DNA from: Ectobius pallidus
Taxonomy: Eukaryota > Arthropoda > Insecta > Blattodea > Ectobiidae
Length of the DNA: 64,000 nt
Assembly: GCA_964059195.1 (NCBI GenBank)
Contig: CAXKWD010000011.1
Location: 28,891,791 to 28,955,790 of the forward strand
Reading direction: 5' to 3'
The position numbers and the translations under genes are program-made. Below are positions 45,740-56,975 of the stretch, in pieces; the stretch's first letter is position 1, and each line of letters starts with the position of its first letter. The notes under the pieces were generated by a model. It had not been told where the DNA came from. It searched no databases and saw only the letters and a program-made list of their open reading frames with translations.

Positions 45740-46814
45740 CAGGGTTGATAAAAAACATGTTTTTTTTAAAAAGAACAAAAAAACCGTTTTTTTTGTTTAA
45801 AACATGTTTTTTTTGTTTAAAACGTTTTATATGTGGTATGGTATTCTGGTTGTTTTAAACGTGTTTTTTTTTAACGTTTTTTTATGTTTACAACAATGTT
45901 GTTTGTAAAAAAAAAGTTTAAATTGTTCATTTTGTTTAAATCAACCATTTTAATGTATAGGGCCACGGTATATATATGTAGCCTATATATACGTATATAT
46001 ATATATATATACACACACATATACAGTTGATAAGTTTAAAACATTTTAAACAATTTGTTTTAAACATTTTTAGCATATGTTTATAACACTTTTTAATTGG
46101 GTGTTAAATTTAATTATGCAGACAATTTACATTTTGTCAATCCAATGACACCCTGTGCTAAGATGTTCAAGATTTACGAGTCGTAGACTTAATAGTATTT
46201 GAAAATACATTTTGTACCAGTATTATTTGTTTATGATTTAATAGTTCATGATTAATAAAAAAAATAATACAAACTACTGTTTAATTACTGCCTTTACTGC
46301 TCAACTGATGATTGACTTTCACCATGTTTTACGTGGTCTTAGCCGCCTTACAATATCAAACTTACAAGGGATACCTACTACAGTGTTGCCAAATTGACAC
46401 ATTCAATATTTAATATTAATAATCTCTTTCTTTAAAAAGGAAGACCGCAAAATAGATGGTAGGATGAAGTCAGAAAAAATTGAAATAAATTACTCGAAAT
46501 CAGAAACTGGAAGCTGGCGACGGAGGATAGAGAAGTCTGGAGGAAAAGGATACATAAGACATCACCTCACATGATTTTCTGGTATTCTGGCCCTAGTTTT
46601 TTGTTTGTTTTCTGTTTACAACACTAACAGGGTGTCACTGACTTGACAAAATGTAAATTGTCTTCATAATTAAATATAACACACAATTAAAAAATGATTT
46701 AAACATATGCTAAAAAAAACATGTTTAAAACAGATTGTTTAAAACGTTTTAAACAAACTTAAAAAAAACACAAGCCCTTGTTTTAAACGTTTTGTTTTAA
46801 ACATTTCAACCCTG
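45740..46814. mobile_element. hAT-type MITE / foldback element inside LINE ORF2
   Basis: Begins CAGGGTTGATAAAAAACATG and ends, inverted, CAGGGTTGAAATGTTTAAAAC. It is flanked by an exact 8-bp duplication CATGGTTT at 45732-45739 and 46815-46822, diagnostic of hAT. Long subterminal arms are packed with GTTTAAAACGTTT-type words in both orientations; an inner inverted pair (46125-46160 and 46622-46670, 'acattttgtcaa...tgacaccctgt') extends the foldback. No transposase. Between the arms lies a LINE fragment. Confidence 0.9.
46439..46575 (+). pseudogene. RTE-like LINE fragment carried inside the MITE
   Basis: A short decayed frame matches the C-terminus of RTE-type polyproteins: GRPQNRW at 46439, then KLLEIRNWKLATEDREVWRK. 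It is unrelated to the host LINE and sits between the MITE's inner inverted repeats, so the MITE acquired it before or after inserting. Confidence 0.6.
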
Positions 46815-47915
46815 CATGGTTTAAGAACTAAATCCACGGACCTTTTCGACAATATAAACGCAAATGAACCCAACATCATTTGTCTTACTGAAACATGGTT
46901 AAATGATGATCATTATGATCACAATTATTTTCCTGAAACATATCAGGTGTACAGATCTGACAGAAAATATTCACTCATTAGACAAACTCGCAGAGGGGGG
47001 TCCCTAATTGCCATCAGTAACAGTGTCAGGCATAAATGCAGACCTGAATTTGAACAGACAGATGAATGTGTGTGGATTGAGTTAACTTTTAAAAATGCTC
47101 ATCCTACTCTTATTGGATGCCATTATTTCGCGCCCAATACGAGTATCGCTGTATTTCAGCAATACTTTAACTTTCTTGAAAATAATCTAGATTGTAATAA
47201 TTTTCAGGTCATTTTACTCGGTGATTTTAATATTCCTGGCTTCAATTGGCTTGCAGGTGTTGCACCTAATTTATATCATTATCATAAAATTAAAGGTGAA
47301 ATAGTACACCAAACATGCTCTTTTCTAAATTTGTCTCAAATCAATGACACTGTCCCTAGTAATAATTTATTAGACCTAGTTTTTACTAGTCTGGATGAGA
47401 TCACTGTATCAATATCAGATTATGCACTGGTGAATATAGATAATCTTCATCCCCCTATTGCTATAAACTTAAAAAGCCTAGTGAGTGAAGGCACTCAGTT
47501 CCCAACAGAAAGTTTATGCTATCACAAAGGTGATTATTATAAACTATACAACACATTAGCTTCATCTGACTGGTCCACAGTGTATAATCAAAAATTACCT
47601 GACACTGCTGTTGAAAATTTTACATACCTAGTTAATGATGCAATTAATAAGTCAATCCCTAAAACATTTGTTGTTAAATCAAAATATCCGGCTTGGTTTT
47701 CAAGGGAGCTTAAATTATATATAAGGAAAAAGAAACACTATTATCGACTTTTTAAAAAGCACTCGACTGATTTTTATTATCAATGTTTTTCAAATTATCG
47801 AAGATTAGTAAAAGTAACTATTAAAATTGATAGACAACAATGGTACAAATCAATTGATCAAGATTTAAAGTCAAACCCTACTAAATTCTGGAGCTATGTT
47901 TCAAAGCTACGAAAT

Positions 47916-48509
47916 AGTGTGACCTGGGAGGCCTTGTTTCTCACAGGCAATGCTTGGAATAATTATTACCCGGCCGGCCTACCAGCCAAAAGAGCTGCTG
48001 TGTACGCTTTGCAGTGGCTTGGGATCACCATTTGCGTTGGACATCGCATACGTCATAAGACCTGTTGAGTGGGGATTTTCGGGAATGGGCATTAAGGCAG
48101 ACTTCACAGGAGAATTGGGGTCACGCAATCAAAACGCGAGGGAGTGGGTTGCTATCATGGGGGCCTATGATCAGTACAAGGAAGTGGCTGCCTCACAGCA
48201 GGATTTCCTTGCTGTGCCCTATGGCATGCTGGCAACCAACTTCATTACCCAATATCTGGAGCCGGAAGCTGAGCCTATGCTATCCGCAACCACGGTGAAT
48301 CCAATCTTGGCGTCCACACGTATGTCAGTATCCATGCCTGTACGACTGGATGGCGCGCTCCAGCCTCTCTGGGACGTTAACATAATGGGGTTCGCGCCGT
48401 TCACCTATGAGTCACATGACTGGGTGCAGGCTACATTGCGTGTGCCTGCATTCCAGGATGGTGATCTCCCGGTAGGCCAGTACAATGAACTGTGCGCCGT
48501 GCGCAAAAT
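47916..48509 (+). pseudogene. Virus-like segment inside the LINE, between endonuclease and RT
   Basis: At 47915 the LINE text (KFWSYVSKLRN) stops and at 48510 it resumes (DKNDPVLQV). The 594-bp insert is clearly more GC-rich than the LINE and carries an open frame of its own (47950-48543, frame shifted relative to the LINE) with a shift near 48022 joining it to the preceding open piece. Visible text includes YPAGLPAKRAAVYALQWLG, WGFSGMGIKADFTGELGSRN, WDVNIMGFAPFTYESHDWVQ and FQDGDLPVGQYNEL. No transposon or host family comes to mind; it resembles an RNA-virus structural protein (coat-like), similar in style to the segment at 4485. The only duplication at the edges is AAAT, so template switching is as likely as target-primed insertion. 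Confidence 0.6.
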
Positions 48510-50318
48510 GATAAAAATGATCCCGTGCTGCAGGTTAAAATGAACAATTCCATTGTCTCAGAACCAACAAAGCTAGTGAATATTTTCGCAGAGCATTTTG
48601 AGTTTATAAACAAGCCCACTAATGCAGTACCGGGGCCCTATGCTCAAACTGTCATATCTGAATGCCTACATGTTCCAACTATCATAAATTCTGATGTCTT
48701 GGTAGCTATTCAACATTTGAAACCATCTAAGAGTTCGGGACTCGACCAAATACCAAGCTTTATTGTTATGGGATGTGCCCCAATACTGGCACCCGTTCTT
48801 ACATGTGTGTATAATCTTTCGCTAGAAACAGAAACTTTTCCATCAATGTGGAAAATTACTGCTATCAGGCCGGTACATAAGAAACGCAAAAGTAAAGAAG
48901 TGGCGAACTTTAGGCCCATAGCCATACTAAATACATTTTCTAAAATCTTTGAAACCATCATTCATAAACATATTTCTTTCTTCAGTAAAAATAAACTAAA
49001 TGATTTTCAGCATGGTTTTACCAAGAACAAGTCTACTGCAACCAATATTGTCACTCTTCTCAATGACATATCTAAAGGAAATTGCTCACAATCGCAATCA
49101 GATGCCATATTTTTTGACCTGAGCAGAGCATTTGATGTAGTTAATCACGATCTTCTTGTTAAAAAGTTGAGTAATTTAGGTCTACATAACAAGTATGTTA
49201 ATTGGTTCTCAAGTTATCTAAGAAACAGATCTGCTCGGGTTAGAATATCTAACTATCTTTCACATACCACAAGGAGTACCCCAGGGGTCAGTATTGGGTC
49301 CCTTCTTGTTCTTAGTCTTCATTAACGACCAATCCAACATACTTACATGTAACAGACTAGCATATGCTGACGACCTATGTATATGGAATAAAATATCTAC
49401 AGCTTCTGACTGTAAACTATTGCAAAGGAATATCGATCGCAAAAAACAATGGTGCAGCTCAAATCGTATGCTAATTAACAGCAGTAAGACCCAGAGTATG
49501 ATATTTAGTAGAAAAACTAACCAAATAAAATACAACTATCGTCTTGGCCAAAATATAATAGCACGCTCAGAAAATATAAAATACCTGGGTGTTTACCTAG
49601 ACTCGAAACTATACTTCCATGTCCATATCGACCATATTTTCACACAGGCTCTAAGAACTCTTGGATTAGTTCGCTTAATTTCTCATAATTTAAAAAGCAT
49701 AGAGTCACTGATTATTCTTTACAAATCTCTAATTCGCAGTGGCTTAGAATATTGCAGTGTTGCATACAATAGTATTACTGTCTCTGACAGTAATAAGCTG
49801 GCACGGATACAAAGGAAATTTGTTTCACTTATACGTAGTAAGTTTTGCAGAAATCTGGACTACTATGAAATACTTAAGTTATTAAATCTGGAAACCTTAT
49901 ATGATAGGCGTATTTCAGCTGATGCTAATTTCATAGCTAAAGTCTTTCGTGGGGAAATATAGTGTAAATTTAATTTTAGATAACATTGGACTTTCTGTCC
50001 CTCATACAAGAGGAACAAGAAATCAAACAATTTTTATTGTACAACAGCCTTATACAATTCCTTGTTTTAGATTAGCCATTGCTTGTAACACCTTGTACAA
50101 AAATTCAGATATATTCCACAAGCAGTGAATGTAAGTGACACAGTTAATTAGTGTTACTCAGCAGAGTGTGTTGCAACTGACTTAAGTGGTATTCGATGAC
50201 CAACACATGAAGAACATGAACTCGCTAAAGTGCTGACATGGAATTTCCTACTTGTTGTGTGTTTAAATATTCATGTAATGTAATCATATACCAAATGCCA
50301 TCACATCCCATGTTTCAC

Positions 50319-50363
<45 letters not shown>
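50319..50363. repeat. (CAT)15 microsatellite
   Basis: Fifteen perfect CAT units. Confidence 0.97.
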
Positions 50364-50365
<2 letters not shown>

Positions 50366-50446
50366 CTACTTCACCAAGATGCCTACAATTAATAATTTGC
50401 ATAAAATTGTCTGTAGCATCATTAAATAAATAAATGAAATGAAATA

Positions 50447-50779
50447 ATGTGTAACGCTCCTAATGCTGATTTCCGGAATTTAACTGTTAATTTAAGAAAT
50501 TGTAATTTAAATGATCCAAAAGTGAAAAGTATTCCTGCTCCCGAAATGGGACCTTTTCTAAGTACGTTATTACCTCAACGTGGCCGTGCTTTTTTCCAAA
50601 AATATAAATTTGTATCTCCGAAATTTTCAAAAGATCAAAGCCGTGAATTTTATATGGCTGTATTTAATTGGCATATACAATTTAAATTGTTTGGTAATAG
50701 ATATGATTCTGTGAAGTGTTATTTGAGTCAAGTTCCTAAAATATTACAGCAATCTCAGTTTCCGGATGAAGTAATTTGA
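50447..50779 (+). CDS. Unassigned 110-codon ORF
   Basis: An open frame starting MCNAPNADFRNLTVNLRNCN, with a plausible folded region (MGPFLSTLLPQRGRAFFQKY, FYMAVFNWHIQFKLFGNRYD) and ending QQSQFPDEVI. It starts just after the putative LINE 3' end. I do not recognise the family. Amino-acid composition (aromatic-rich, balanced charge) looks coding. It might be a fragment of a viral or retroelement structural protein; nothing in the sequence decides this. Confidence 0.4.
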   Translation: MCNAPNADFRNLTVNLRNCNLNDPKVKSIPAPEMGPFLSTLLPQRGRAFFQKYKFVSPKFSKDQSREFYMAVFNWHIQFKLFGNRYDSVKCYLSQVPKILQQSQFPDEVI

Positions 50780-52400
50780 TTTTATTCCTTTGTGCCAGAT
50801 TTAAAAAATCTGCCACTTCACTTCACCTTCTGCCGCTAGGCGGACTCTTGTTCTTCTGCTACTGCTTCTGCTTTGGTGGCGCCACCTATATTGGCCTTGC
50901 TGAGTAGTCGATGTTGTCGAGCAGGCAGTGTCGGAGGAGTTATTGAAGTGAGTGGTTGCTGGATGGAGTCTTCCTTCGGTGGGCGTGAGTAATGAGTAGT
51001 CATGAAAATCTATTGTAATGTTGCCTTATGCAACTGCCAGTTCGTTATCTTTTGAAGATATCGGTAATTTCCTAAATTAGTACGTTGTTGAAGTATGAAT
51101 CATGCAATGTTCGAGATTAAGTTTTCTCTTATGCCACATTTCAGATAGTTTAGCCATCAGTGTTCAGGGATTTTCACCCCTAAATTGTAATATTGCCCTA
51201 ACTGGTAAAGTTATTTAATCTCAAAGGTGACTTAAAGTAATATTTTGTGAAATTGCATAGTCATTACGGAAATTTTCATTTGATGTTGGATCTCCATGCT
51301 GCCTGCGCAGCGGATCTTCTTATTCGCGTTCAGTGCATTTGTTGGTATCTGTGATGCGGAAGGCTAACATTAATCTTACCATACCAGTATTCTTTGCCTG
51401 TTGATTTTTTTTGAGCAGTCAATAATTCAGCCTAGTTATGTCGCGAAAAGAATGTATGTATATTCAAGTTTAGGTAACATTCTGTGGAGCCGTATGTTTT
51501 CCTCATCAAACCGGTTCAAATAATCCATTGGGCTAGTAATGACCCTATTTTCACGCGTTTGGAGGCCTTCATAGCGAGGACTGCTTCTGTGCCTTCCTGC
51601 TCCCTTATGCCTTTTTCCATATTAAACAGTAAAAGAGCTATGGTAGTATTAAACATTTCTTAAACTTGGTGGCCACAACTAGTTTCTGTCAATGCTAGGT
51701 ATAGCCTTTTGATGCATTGAACCCTTATGAGAATATTTCAAATTGGAAATACTGGAGTGTAAATTAAATTCCGTATTTGATCTGAATTCTTGAGTAATAG
51801 CCTATACTGGAGGAAATCCATTTTCATGTGAGATATGTAATTTAGCATAACTCTTGTTAAATTTCTTTGATAAGCCTACCATAATTCGGCATTGAGTTAG
51901 GCATTATTCTTTACATTAAATTAATATAAATATAATATAATTACAGTTCTATAATGGGCTATACCAGTTCTTAACAAAATAATTCTAACCTTGGTGAGAG
52001 TAGAGTATTCTGCTTACGTCCCCATTAGTGTGTGTAAGAATATAGTCTTTCTTAAGAGAGAAGTTTTTTGAACTTGTTGAGGTATTATATAATTAACCGG
52101 GTTATATCTCACTCCGGTGGTTTACGACATATTGTATAATATAAATATATTTATTTATATTCTTGTTATTGTTGAAAGGAATCATATTAAAGAAACTTAT
52201 TTAAAATTCAACCTTTCTTTAACGTTTTGTGGGGAAACTTTTGACTGCCGTAAAGATATAGATCTACTTAAGGACCTCGGACCCAGCCTTCCTTTTCCTT
52301 ACCCCCTCATTCTGGGATTTTCTAGAACAAACATAAGGACCCTGCCCCAGCTCCTTCCCCATTGTCCAAAAATATTTAACCACCCCACACCTTTGCAGGT
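50780..52400. other. No recognised gene
   Basis: Mixed composition without family motifs. A more GC-rich stretch at 50830-51000 and a pyrimidine-rich, CAG-ending segment at 52375-52399 (like a 3' splice site) precede the ORF at 52404, so part of this region could be an intron or untranslated leader of that gene. Confidence 0.35.
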
Positions 52401-52403
52401 AAA

Positions 52404-53029
52404 ATGGCATTTAATCGCAACACGCAGTATCTCTCTGACGACTTTCTCCTGTACAAGATTCAGGAGTTGAATCTCAGGATGAAATACTGTAGTAGTGTTC
52501 TAACCCACACTCATGATGAGTTAAACAACTTATTAGAAAAATTACATCTTCGGCTACAGAATTGCCACTGTATGTCCGAACACGATGTTATTCGTTTGCA
52601 GGCGCTGATTCCTCGAACAAGCCTGGTGCAACCTATGGAGTTCACACTACCACAACCGGAGTATCGACAACCGCAGCAACAGCAGCAACAGCAGCAACAA
52701 CAACACCACCAGCAAGCACCACCACCCCATGCTCACAGCCCAGTGTTACTACACACCCCGGTAATAGCGGCGGGCCCCTCTCAAGTACCACCACCTCTGT
52801 ACCGGCAGCATCGACCCCAGTCACTGCTGAGGAGTCTGCTGGAGGAAGCTCCGACCCCAATCTTGGAGCATCCAGACCCAATATTACCGGAGGAACTGCC
52901 ACTAGAGTCACTGGTACCAAAAGGGGTGGGTCGGGAAACGACGAGGCACCGCCTGCTAAAAGAGTAAACGTAGAATCATCTTCTACGTTAAGCGTCTGGG
53001 GAGAGCCCACCTACGAGAACTCTATATAA
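52404..53029 (+). pseudogene. Unassigned coiled-coil / polyQ / Ser-Thr-rich ORF
   Basis: The first frame (from 52404) gives an N-terminal helical region (NTQYLSDDFLLYKIQELNLR, THTHDELNNLLEKLHLRLQN) and runs into a CAG/CAA tract encoding about ten Gln. After the tract, the frame ending at 53029 looks more natural: Ser/Thr/Pro-rich low-complexity text, then GTKRGGSGNDEAPPAKRVNV and a tidy end (WGEPTYENSI). A length change in the repeat tract would explain the shift. The layout (coiled coil, disordered middle, basic nuclear-signal-like PPAKR) resembles a viral phosphoprotein, a retroelement gag-like protein or a host regulatory protein; not resolved. Confidence 0.4.
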
Positions 53030-53040
53030 AAACGTAAGTT

Positions 53041-53376
53041 ATGGCTTATAATAAGGAAGATTCCGGTGTTGTTTTAATGAAAGTCAATAAAGATGATGTG
53101 CATTATTTTAATGCACTGAAAAATTTAATTAAAAATTTGTATGGGGATGAATTGATTCCCCAAGTTTCTGAAGAAATATCTGGACAAGTTTCAAAATTTA
53201 ATTATCATATTTGGAAAACAGGATTTACTATTAGTTATAGAAAAATTCGTGAAAGGTTTGGTAAAAAAAGGTGTGGTATAAAAAAAAAAAATGTTGTGAA
53301 TGACCTACAGAATTCAGGCTATCTTAGGACAGGATTTCTTACTACGGTAGAAGCAAAATATCAGAATCCCTGCTAG
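53041..53376 (+). CDS. Unassigned ORF directly downstream of the polyQ ORF
   Basis: An ORF that begins 11 bp after the preceding stop, in the same orientation: MAYNKEDSGVVLMKVNKDDV, NALKNLIKNLYGDELIPQVS, then a basic segment (YRKIRERFGKKRCGIKKK). After 53376 a +1 frame continues with similar composition (RAGRVVELPLIEKEDILITK) to about 53485, so the ORF is probably frameshifted near its end. Tight spacing with the upstream ORF suggests a polycistronic viral or retroelement source, but this is inference. Confidence 0.4.
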   Translation: MAYNKEDSGVVLMKVNKDDVHYFNALKNLIKNLYGDELIPQVSEEISGQVSKFNYHIWKTGFTISYRKIRERFGKKRCGIKKKNVVNDLQNSGYLRTGFLTTVEAKYQNPC

Positions 53377-53630
53377 AGCAGGGAGAGTAGTAGAACTTCC
53401 ATTAATTGAGAAAGAAGATATTTTAATAACTAAGCAAGAAGTAAGGCCAAGTAGAAGATGTTTTATCAACAGAAAGAGAAAATAAGATAGTGAGTTATAT
53501 TATTAATACTTCAGAGGATGATATCAAACTAGATTCCATTCAGTTTGAGTACGACAGACCGCCAACACAACATCTTTATGCATTCAATGTACAGACGAAG
53601 TCAACTCACATGAGAAGAGATACCAGCTGT

Positions 53631-53830
53631 TAAACACGCAATTAAGTTTAGATCATTTGGTCACTGTATCACCAGTACATACATGTATTTCATTACTAGT
53701 AACAAAAAAGGAAATTTAAAGAATATTTCTTTGCTACATTATTCACTACACAAAAAACCCGTTATGATTCTAAGTCCGTTATGTTTGGAGTTTATTTATA
53801 ACACAGTTCTTACCAGCTGTTAAACACACA
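53631..53830. repeat. ~200-bp repeat, copy 1 (others at 56005 and 56215)
   Basis: The phrases 'tgtatcaccagta(c/a)atacatgt', 'aatttaaagaatattt', 'ttgctacattattcactac' and 'ttatgattctaagtcc...tatgtttggagtttatttata' recur at 56005-56190 and partly at 56215-56310. Non-coding. Confidence 0.75.
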
Positions 53831-53879
53831 ATTGTTCACTGTGTGACAGTTTCATATTCATATTAGGAGAAATTCGAAC

Positions 53880-55015
53880 TTCCCGCAACTTTATAGCGAC
53901 GTAAAACATCAATCACGCCCAAACGACTAAGTGGACCAGAAAATAAACTACATCAAAAGACAGAGGACATTTATGACAACAGTTTGACATATGACATGTC
54001 GCAATTAATTAAAGGACTATTACCGTAAATCATATAAAATTAATCATTCTGATTAATTAGTATACAACCCGACTGAAACTTATATCATTTGTCGCGGAGA
54101 AGGAATCCCTTCAGGATTAAAGTAATCTGACCAATGATAGATGCATATATTAAGAATAATAAGACAATTTATGTCATATAAAGGAAAATAGGAGGTACAC
54201 TCAGAGTAACTCAGACTAGCGGCGCCGGTCGTTAAAGTGACAACTTTGACAAATCACTAATGAGGCTTCTCACCAGATTTAACGGAAACAATTTTGAACT
54301 GCTAGCAGAAACAAAAGTTATCCTCCAATTAGACACTACTTTAGTTTCTGCTAAACCATTGTTACGTTAGGAGAAAATCGATTTCCACTGAATATTATCA
54401 ACGACAGAGGAGCGAACGATACTTGGGACAAAAACTTGGTACTTTTACTTTCACACTTCACGACACTCCAACACGACGACTTAGGCAGTAGCTAAAGAAT
54501 AGTATTATTTTAACCCGCGCATATTAGAAATAGTTTAGGCATTTAAGGATATATAGTGAATATCAGCGCGTAACATATAGTGTGAAAAACCTACTTGAGT
54601 AACATAACAATTAGACAGATATACTGAACTATTTACGCACACTATCGGTAGAACTGTTAATTGTCACCGTAATATAATTAATATTGAATCTGCGCACAAG
54701 ATTGTTGAATTCAAATAAGTTGGGAAGCGCGTAGCTTTGCCTACATTACTATTATAATTAACTGTGCTACATAATTTTGCGTAAAAAAATATATATATTT
54801 AGATAAGAAAGATAAAATTAACATACAGAATTTAAAATACAGAATTGAATTAAGAAAGATAAAGCCTGTGAACGACAACCAAGGACATTCCACAATAAAT
54901 AATATATTGTATTGACTTTAATAAGTGAGAAGACTTAAATTATCTGTGATTTCGTACAGCAATGAATAAAACATCTGCATACTTTTGAGAATCGAAGGAA
55001 TAAAATATTGAGATT
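53880..55015. other. Non-coding AT-rich sequence
   Basis: No gene, RNA or repeat recognised. Confidence 0.4.
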
Positions 55016-55019
55016 TATT

Positions 55020-55768
55020 TATTTATTTATTGAATATCCACATTACACAAAACCCTATTTCACCCGAAGGTACATTAGGGTTGGAGATGTTACAAATGTT
55101 ATTTACAATATGTTATCCTGATATTGGAATCTGAATGTCTAATATACACTATTTACAATACTGTACAGTTCTTACCAGGCGTAATGTCTACAATAGTCCT
55201 ACAGTTTCTTATGTCTTACGATATGGTAAGTCTTAAGTTAAAGTTAATTGTGTGAATTCGTTTTTATATAAACATAACCTTAAATTATAGATAAGATATT
55301 GTTGGAATAAATAGCTTAACTAAGGAAGATAAAATAAATTAACTGAGCAATACATTAAGTTAAGTAAGTAAATACCCCAATGACTGAATAAAAGTGTGAG
55401 AGTTAAAGCTTCGAAAATATTCTATTTACAAACGATTGAAAAAGTTTGTGTCCATTTTTGTCAGCAAGGACGTGTCCAATGGGACTGACATACTCTAAGT
55501 CTATTCTGTTCAGACACAAAAGAAGTTCAATCCTCTCCAGTTCATAACATGAACATGTATACAATATAGTGCCACTTAATGCTAACTGAATCTTGCGGTT
55601 AGTAAAATAGTCTCTTATTAATTTATATAAGTTTCTTCGGCAGTTTTTCTTTCTTAGCTGGTGAAGCACTTTTGGCCACCATGCATGGTTGAAAGCACTA
55701 GATATATCCAAAGAAATAAGCAGGCCTATTTTCTTTTCGTTGAGTGTCCTCTGTATCCAATCAACCAC
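55020..55768 (-). pseudogene. R1-clade LINE fragment with internal deletion
   Basis: On the minus strand the ORF 55403-55768 starts in the reverse-transcriptase palm (LLISLDISSAFNHAWWPKVL, LHQLRKKNCRRNLYKLIRDY, FTNRKIQLALSGT), then jumps to the far C-terminus (ELERIELLLCLNRIDLEYVS... FQSFVNRIFSKL), so the fingers/YADD region and the rest of the palm are deleted. The wording is typical of R1-like elements. The copy ends in an (AATA)n-type tail on the minus strand at about 55018-55035. Confidence 0.75.
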
Positions 55769-56004
55769 TTACAGACTGCATTGAGATTTACAGAAACTTA
55801 TTTGTGAACTTAGATAATTTGTAACATTAAAAATCCACCTGTAGCCTCCGAATCCTCCTATCTAGCCACGGAGATAGGGATCTCGCTCTGCCCACTGAGA
55901 TCTAGCCGGACAGCCATTAAGTTGTTTGTTTTGTGGTGAGTTACAACTGCACTTACAGTACCAAGTAGTGTAGTCGGCTTATAAGCCAAGGCAAACAGCA
56001 TACG

Positions 56005-56310
56005 GGCACAACTGTATCACCAGTAAATACATGTGTTTCATTATTAATAACGAAAAAGTAAATTTAAAGAATATTTATTTGCTACATTATTCACTACATA
56101 CGAAAACCCATTATGATTCTAAGTCCCATATGTTTGGAGTTTATTTATAACATGGTTCTTACCAGCTGTTAAAAAACTTGCATTAAGATTAAATCATGTA
56201 AGGACTTCCCTTTGTTCACTGCATCACCAGTCCATACTGTACACGTATTTCATTATTAATAACGAAAAAATAAATTTAAAGAATATTTATTTGCTACATC
56301 ATTCACGGTA
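56005..56310. repeat. ~200-bp repeat, copies 2 and 3
   Basis: Two adjacent copies (56005-56190 complete, 56215-56310 partial), offset by about 205 bp, of the repeat at 53631-53830. Confidence 0.75.
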
Positions 56311-56339
56311 TCACCACTCCGACGAGACACTATTATTTA

Positions 56340-56790
56340 TTTAATAATAATAATAATATTTATTTATCTGTCATTAAACTTGTACAAAGTAATAGACATC
56401 ATCAGTGTAAAAATTCTAAAACTATTAAAACACCAGATCATCTAGATTTGTCTCATCGAACTCCTGTATAGTGTAAAATGCCTTGCTTTTTAGCCATTGC
56501 TTAATTACTATTTTAAATCTTTTAGAATTAACATTTCTAGCATTTAGTGGGAGTTTATTAAAAATTTTAATTCCAACATGCTTAAAACTATTCTGACTTT
56601 TTTTCATTCTTGTAAAATTAGGGACTAAATTATTTTTATTTCTTGTTTCATATTTATGTTTATCTGAACTAATATTAAAATCATCATAATTATCTTTGAC
56701 AAACTGTAGCACATGTAATATGTAAAGACTAGTCAAGGTCATAATGTTCATTTCAATAAATTGGGGTTTGCAAGATTCAGTATTTTTTAT
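56340..56790 (-). pseudogene. LINE 3' end (minus strand)
   Basis: The minus-strand ORF 56425-56751 is the C-terminal tail of a Jockey/CR1-superclade LINE: LTSLYILHVLQFVKDNYDDF, HKYETRNKNNLVPNFTRMKK, SFKHVGIKIFNKLPLNARNV, FKIVIKQWLKSKAFYTIQEF. A (TAA)n-rich tail lies at 56340-56360 on its 3' side. Truncated at the 5' end. Confidence 0.7.
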
Positions 56791-56975
56791 GCCCTTTATT
56801 ACTCTTATGATCTGTTTTTGCTAGAGAAAAACTTTTCTGGCACCAGCAGAATTTCCCCATAGCAGTATACCATATTGCAAGTGAGTATGAAAGAAGGCAT
56901 ATCAAATTCATAAGAATGTCATATTCTTAGGGTTCCCATAGAACTCATGGCCTTGGTAAAATTGAGTCGGCGATT

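Larger units (their letters stand above)
45651..50128 (+). pseudogene. LINE ORF2: endonuclease and reverse transcriptase, interrupted twice
   Basis: Starts MANNCDYMDQSMFS at 45651. The apurinic-type endonuclease follows: YYQNVHG is cut by the MITE and resumes LRTKSTDLFDNINANEPNII, then CLTETWLND, the GGSLIAIS block, ILLGDFNIPG (catalytic Asp/Asn) and LDLVFTS with IDNLHPPI, the terminal H motif being altered from the usual 'SDH'. The linker ends SKLRN at 47915, where the virus-like block enters; ORF2 resumes at 48510. The reverse transcriptase has NFRPIAILNTFSKIFE, HGFTKNKSTATNI, FFDLSRAFDVVNHDLL, PQGSVLGPFLF and the catalytic LAYADDLCIW. Lesions are frameshifts near 49260 and near 49955; the natural end is near 50128. 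It copies LINE RNA into a nicked target site in active relatives. Confidence 0.85.
44289..50430 (+). mobile_element. Near full-length non-LTR retrotransposon (Jockey superclade, CR1-like)
   Basis: Two ORFs in the normal LINE order: ORF1 (44319-45644) with a PHD-type zinc finger and ORF2 (45651 to about 50128) with an endonuclease and a reverse transcriptase. Only 6 bp separate the ORFs. The element contains two foreign insertions, a MITE at 45740-46814 and a virus-like block at 47916-48509, plus a few point lesions. Without the insertions it is about 4.5 kb, near full length for this clade. The 3' end is uncertain: after 50128 there is a short AT-rich tail, a (CAT)15 microsatellite and an A-rich AATAAATAAATGAAATGAAAT segment near 50430. 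Confidence 0.8.

Noticed and set aside
50238..50429. ORF with a long His run (metal-binding protein)
   Set aside because: It is a translation of the (CAT)15 microsatellite, without flanking coding features.
52642..53010. Minus-strand Val/Ala-rich ORF
   Set aside because: Shadow of the polyQ / Ser-Thr-rich ORF on the plus strand.
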